Positions 5,443-5,457 of a stretch of DNA of 5,457 nucleotides are shown here, piece by piece. The stretch is from Bacteroidales bacterium UBA4179 (GTDB taxonomy: Bacteria > Bacteroidota > Bacteroidia > Bacteroidales > Dysgonomonadaceae), in assembly GCA_002381125.1 (NCBI GenBank), contig DFUT01000012.1, positions 1 through 5,457 of the forward strand, written 5' to 3'. The position numbers and the translations under genes are program-made. Within the stretch, counting starts at the first letter, position 1; each line of letters begins with the position of its first letter. The notes under the pieces were generated by a model that was given only the letters and a program-made list of their open reading frames with translations, was not told where the DNA came from and searched no databases.

Positions 5443-5457
5443 TTACTAACTTTGCTG

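Noticed and set aside
5441..5451. AGTTA-C-TAACT inverted repeat at the right edge as a second fold-back artefact.
   Set aside because: The match is only 5 bp with a single-base centre and does not extend, unlike the 19-bp repeat on the left.
1..5457. Search for a CRISPR array, insertion sequence, tRNA, rRNA, toxin-antitoxin or defence module.
   Set aside because: No spaced direct repeats, transposase, cloverleaf sequence or defence domains were seen; the genes are ordinary metabolic, membrane and signalling genes.

Overview
The window looks like a short piece of a Bacteroidetes chromosome, probably order Bacteroidales. Three things point there. The L-serine dehydratase is the single-chain, roughly 400-residue form of Bacteroides relatives. 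The GAPDH carries the SWYDNEWGYS ending common in that group. Most starts lack a Shine-Dalgarno sequence and are preceded by A-rich DNA, with matches to the Bacteroidetes -7 promoter element TAnnTTTG. I cannot place the genus. Both ends are cut inside genes and both look slightly abnormal, so this may be a whole short contig.

Layout, left to right. The C-terminal two thirds of glyceraldehyde-3-phosphate dehydrogenase (+) is followed by a strong intrinsic terminator. Next is a monocistronic gene for a small secreted outer-membrane beta-barrel protein (+), followed by two hairpins, the second a clear terminator. Then come three tightly spaced + strand genes: a four-helix membrane histidine kinase of the LytS/YpdA type, its LytTR response regulator, and an iron-sulfur L-serine ammonia-lyase (sdaA). 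Last, a minus-strand gene fragment converges on sdaA with only 2 bp between the stop codons. It is probably an SGNH/GDSL-like esterase of a Bacteroides-type family.

How they may work together. The kinase, regulator and sdaA are 13 and 9-18 bp apart with no terminator between them, so they are likely one transcription unit. SdaA turns serine into pyruvate and ammonia. In E. coli, two kinase/regulator pairs of this same LytS/LytTR class (BtsSR and YpdAB) respond to pyruvate, so a serine- or pyruvate-linked signalling circuit is an attractive but untested reading. GAPDH and the barrel protein have their own transcription boundaries and seem unrelated.

I see no mobile element, CRISPR array, tRNA, rRNA or clear novel system. 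The points most worth a second look are the two-component/sdaA linkage, a perfect 19-bp inverted repeat at the extreme left edge that looks like a fold-back artefact, and a structured intergenic stretch after the barrel gene.
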